NCBI GenBank assembly: GCA_023426375.1 | Contig: JAFAAV010000085.1 | Span: 1-64,000 of the forward strand | Length of the DNA: 64,000 bases | Direction: 5' to 3' | Source of the DNA: Actinomycetes bacterium | Lineage (GTDB): Bacteria > Actinomycetota > Actinomycetes > Actinomycetales > Micrococcaceae | Shown: positions 62,030-64,000 of the stretch, in pieces | Layout of the letters: each line of letters opens with the position of its first letter | How positions within the stretch are numbered: the first letter of the stretch is position 1 | Translations under genes and position numbers: made by a program | Notes under the pieces: model-generated | The model's database searches: none | What the model was told of the DNA's origin: nothing | The model's input: only the letters and a program-made list of their open reading frames with translations

Positions 62030-63336
62030 GTACCGTAACCTCAGCCCCCGGCTCCTCGAACGCGCCGCAGGAGGAACTGGCCACCGCCGCCGCGAACCGG
62101 AACGTGGGTGTTCGTACCTTCCGCCCCGCCATCGGTCTGGCGATCCTGGCCCTCGTAGCGCTGCTCCTGTTCGCATTGAACGCGGCAAGCGGTTCCGTGG
62201 AATTCCGGCTCTCCGACTCCGGCGACGCCGTCCAGTTGCCCAACCTGTCCGTGCCGATCACAGCGTATGGCTGGGTGGTCGTTGCTGCACTGGCCGCGCT
62301 GGCGGTCTTCGCCTCGGTCAGAGCTCGCAGCCTGCCTCGCTGGGCGTTGATCCTGGCAGGATTCTTCTTCGTCACCGGATTCCTCGTATGGATCGTGGGT
62401 ACCGCGCAGACACCCAGCATCTCGCTAACCGCGCTGCTCGCGGGTTCTGTGGCCCTGGCCACGCCGTTGATCTTCGGTTCCCTGGGCGGTTTGTTGTGTG
62501 AGCGATCCGGCGTGGTGAACATTGCGATCGAGGCGCAGCTCCTGTTCGGCGCGTTCTCCGCCGCTGTGGCGGCCACGGTGGCCAACAACGTGTGGGTGGG
62601 TCTGCTGGCTGCCGTGATCGGTTCGATGCTCGTCTCCCTGGTGTTGGCGATCTTCTCGATCAAGTACCGCGTGAACCAGGTGATCGTGGGCGTGGTACTC
62701 AACGTTCTGGTCTCGGGTCTGACGGGCTTCATCTTCGCGACCGTGCTGCAGCCGAACGCCGCGGACTTCAACTCCCCGGCACGCTTGCCGCACATCACCA
62801 TCCCGGTGCTGTCCGAAATCCCCGTGATCGGTCCGGTCTTCTTCGACCAGTCGATCATCGGCTACATCATGTACGTGACGGTGGCTGTCGTTTGGTACGC
62901 GCTGTACCGCACCCGGTGGGGCCTGCGGACCCGCGCCGTGGGCGAGCACCCCAAGGCCGCCGACACCCTGGGCGTGTCCGTCAACGCCCTGCGCGTTCGT
63001 AACGTGCTCATGGGTGGTGCCGTGGCCGGTCTGGGCGGCGCGTTCTACACGCTGGTCTCGGTCTCTGCCTTTACCCGTGACATGACCTCGGGCGCCGGCT
63101 ATATCGCCCTGGCCGCGCTGATCTTCGGTCGCTGGAACCCGGTGGGTGCCCTGCTCGCCTCGCTGCTGTTCGGCTTTGCATCCAATTTGGAGTCGATCCT
63201 GTCGTTCCTGGGCACGTCCGTTCCCAGCCAGTTCCTGGCCATGCTGCCCTACATCGTGACCATCCTGGCCGTCGCCGGCCTGGTCGGGGCCTCCCGCGGT
63301 CCCGCAGCGTCCGGCGAACCTTACGTGAAGGAGTAA
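62026..63336 (+). CDS. Nucleoside ABC transporter permease 2
   Basis: 436-residue permease (YufQ type), partner of the preceding one. First ~130 residues hold extra helices (residues ~39-56, 79-98, 106-125), then the core: LGGLLCERSGVVNIAIEAQLLFGAF, IKYRVNQVIVGVVLNVLVSGLTG, TRWGLRTRAVGEHPKAADTLGVSV, ALIFGRWNPVGALLASLLFG. GTG at 62026 overlaps the previous stop by four bases and is seven bases after AAGGAGG, which fixes the start although the frame is open far upstream. Confidence 0.94.
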   Translation: MSTVTSAPGSSNAPQEELATAAANRNVGVRTFRPAIGLAILALVALLLFALNAASGSVEFRLSDSGDAVQLPNLSVPITAYGWVVVAALAALAVFASVRARSLPRWALILAGFFFVTGFLVWIVGTAQTPSISLTALLAGSVALATPLIFGSLGGLLCERSGVVNIAIEAQLLFGAFSAAVAATVANNVWVGLLAAVIGSMLVSLVLAIFSIKYRVNQVIVGVVLNVLVSGLTGFIFATVLQPNAADFNSPARLPHITIPVLSEIPVIGPVFFDQSIIGYIMYVTVAVVWYALYRTRWGLRTRAVGEHPKAADTLGVSVNALRVRNVLMGGAVAGLGGAFYTLVSVSAFTRDMTSGAGYIALAALIFGRWNPVGALLASLLFGFASNLESILSFLGTSVPSQFLAMLPYIVTILAVAGLVGASRGPAASGEPYVKE

Positions 63337-63338
63337 CC

Positions 63339-63731
63339 ATGATTGACGACGCCGCCTGGCGCAGCCTCAAGCAGGCCGCTACCGACGCACTCCAGCACTC
63401 GTACTCGCCCTACTCGAACTATGCGGTGGGTGCCGCGGCGCTCGTGGACGACGGGCGCGTGGTCACCGGCGCGAATATCGAGAACGCCTCGTACGGGGTC
63501 ACCCTGTGTGCGGAATGCTCGCTGGTTTCCGCTCTGTACATGTCAGGCGGCGGCAAGCTCGCGGCTTTCGTGTGCGTGGATGCCCACGGAGATGTGCTCA
63601 TGCCCTGTGGTCGCTGCCGCCAATTGCTCTACGAGCACCGTGCACCCGGCATGGAGCTGCTCACTGTGAGCGGTGTGCGCAGCATGGACCAGGTGCTCCC
63701 AGATGCTTTTGGGCCACAGAACCTGGGGTAG
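63339..63731 (+). CDS. cdd: Cytidine deaminase
   Basis: Deaminates cytidine and deoxycytidine to uridine forms in pyrimidine salvage. 130 residues, the usual homotetrameric type. SYSPYSNYAVGAA is the substrate loop; GANIENASYG, the zinc/catalytic CAECSLVSA (Cys and Glu) and PCGRCRQLLYE (two Cys) are complete. It starts two bases after permease 2, last gene of the nucleoside uptake operon, and so acts directly on what the importer brings in. Confidence 0.96.
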   Translation: MIDDAAWRSLKQAATDALQHSYSPYSNYAVGAAALVDDGRVVTGANIENASYGVTLCAECSLVSALYMSGGGKLAAFVCVDAHGDVLMPCGRCRQLLYEHRAPGMELLTVSGVRSMDQVLPDAFGPQNLG

Positions 63732-63749
63732 TGCTTGGTACTCCGTGAG

Positions 63750-63792
63750 ATGAAAGAACCCGGATCATCGCTGATGATCCGGGTTCTTTCAT
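63750..63792. terminator. Terminator of the nucleoside operon
   Basis: 20-bp perfect stem (arms beginning ATGAAAGAACCCGG) around a GCT loop, between cdd and an opposing gene, so likely acting in both directions. T-rich GGTTCTTTCAT is the descending arm. Confidence 0.88.
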
Positions 63793-63804
63793 GGTTGGTT
63801 AAGC

Positions 63805-64000
63805 TCAACCGTTGCTCGGTGGCATGAGCCGGTCGTGCAGGGGCGCGGAATAGATCCTGGACGGGTCCAGCTTTTCCAGGGTGCGCACCGCGGTGTCCCA
63901 ACCCTGATCGGCAGGCTGGCCCTGCGTGTACGAGCGGGGAACCTGGTTCTGCAGGATGTCCTGGTTCTGCCATGCGCCTTCTGCGGAGTAGCCCCAGCCC
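63805..64000 (-). CDS. C-terminal end of an unidentified protein (cut by window edge)
   Basis: An open frame on the minus strand enters from the window edge and stops at 63805, giving the last ~64 residues. Visible pieces: WGYSAEGAWQNQDIL, NQVPRSYTQGQPADQGW, TAVRTLEKLDPSRIYSAP and the end RLMPPSNG. Composition is normal for a soluble protein; family not recognised. The stop placed just before the bidirectional terminator supports it as a real gene. Confidence 0.65.
   Translation of the reverse strand, partial: GWGYSAEGAWQNQDILQNQVPRSYTQGQPADQGWDTAVRTLEKLDPSRIYSAPLHDRLMPPSNG

Noticed and set aside
1..64000. CRISPR arrays, insertion sequences, prophage or toxin-antitoxin pairs
   Set aside because: No regularly spaced direct repeats of 25-40 bp, no transposase or integrase motifs, and no recognisable toxin-antitoxin pair. 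The 98-residue gene with its short upstream frame was considered as a toxin-antitoxin pair but has no supporting motif.

Overview
The window reads as a chromosomal segment of a moderately high-GC Gram-positive actinobacterium, most likely Micrococcales/Micrococcaceae (Kocuria, Rothia, Arthrobacter relatives). The basis is an IdeR/DtxR-type iron regulator, a sucCD / perM-purN-purH arrangement that recalls the Mycobacterium sucC-sucD...perM-purN-purH neighbourhood, an actinobacterial c-di-AMP riboswitch in front of a cell-wall hydrolase, an Arthrobacter-type choline oxidase, actinobacterial succinate dehydrogenase, and many genes with leaderless promoters (-10 hexamer about 7 nt before the start codon). 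This assignment comes from gene content, not from a database search. I see no insertion sequence, prophage, integrase, CRISPR array or rRNA; one tRNA (Arg, CCU) is present.

Layout. 1-5 kb: serC and divergent ideR/dtxR with a 17-bp palindrome between them, then two secreted NlpC/P60-type proteins, the first under a c-di-AMP riboswitch and a phased array of GTNAC half-sites. 5-11 kb: a DUF4031-HD fusion, tRNA-Arg, membrane proteins, an NHL-repeat protein and the helicase pcrA. 11-14.3 kb: sucCD and purU. 14.3-15.0 kb: a gene-free stretch with a nested stem structure that I cannot name. 15-18 kb: a ferritin/VIT1 metal transporter and a BenE transporter. 18.3-24.6 kb: a divergent pair, a SNF2 helicase and a 1045-residue protein of unknown function; this is the least explained part of the window. 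24.8-30.1 kb: an osmoprotection operon (BCCT transporter, betaine-aldehyde dehydrogenase, choline oxidase). 30-39 kb: a glycosyltransferase, a PerM-like membrane protein, purN, purH, a VWA surface protein and a small secreted protein. 39-45.5 kb: a gamma-carbonic-anhydrase-like protein, a fused HAD-GH65 disaccharide phosphorylase, and glyA-folD. 45.6-51.6 kb: an MFS exporter, exoA, trpS, a 2H phosphoesterase and a YihY/BrkB protein. 51.8-55.3 kb: sdhCDAB. 55.6-63.8 kb: manC, an M20 amidohydrolase, and a nucleoside ABC importer with cytidine deaminase. The right edge cuts through an unidentified gene.

How the genes work together. One-carbon and purine metabolism is well represented (purU, purN, purH, glyA, folD, serC), as is the TCA section succinyl-CoA to fumarate (sucCD, sdhCDAB). 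Osmotic stress and cell-wall remodelling may be linked: GTNAC repeats resembling binding sites of the MtrA response regulator lie before both the NlpC/P60 gene and, more weakly, the choline operon, and c-di-AMP itself is an osmotic/potassium signal. The nucleoside importer operon with cdd is a complete salvage unit. Most other genes are single housekeeping units separated by strong, often bidirectional, hairpin terminators.
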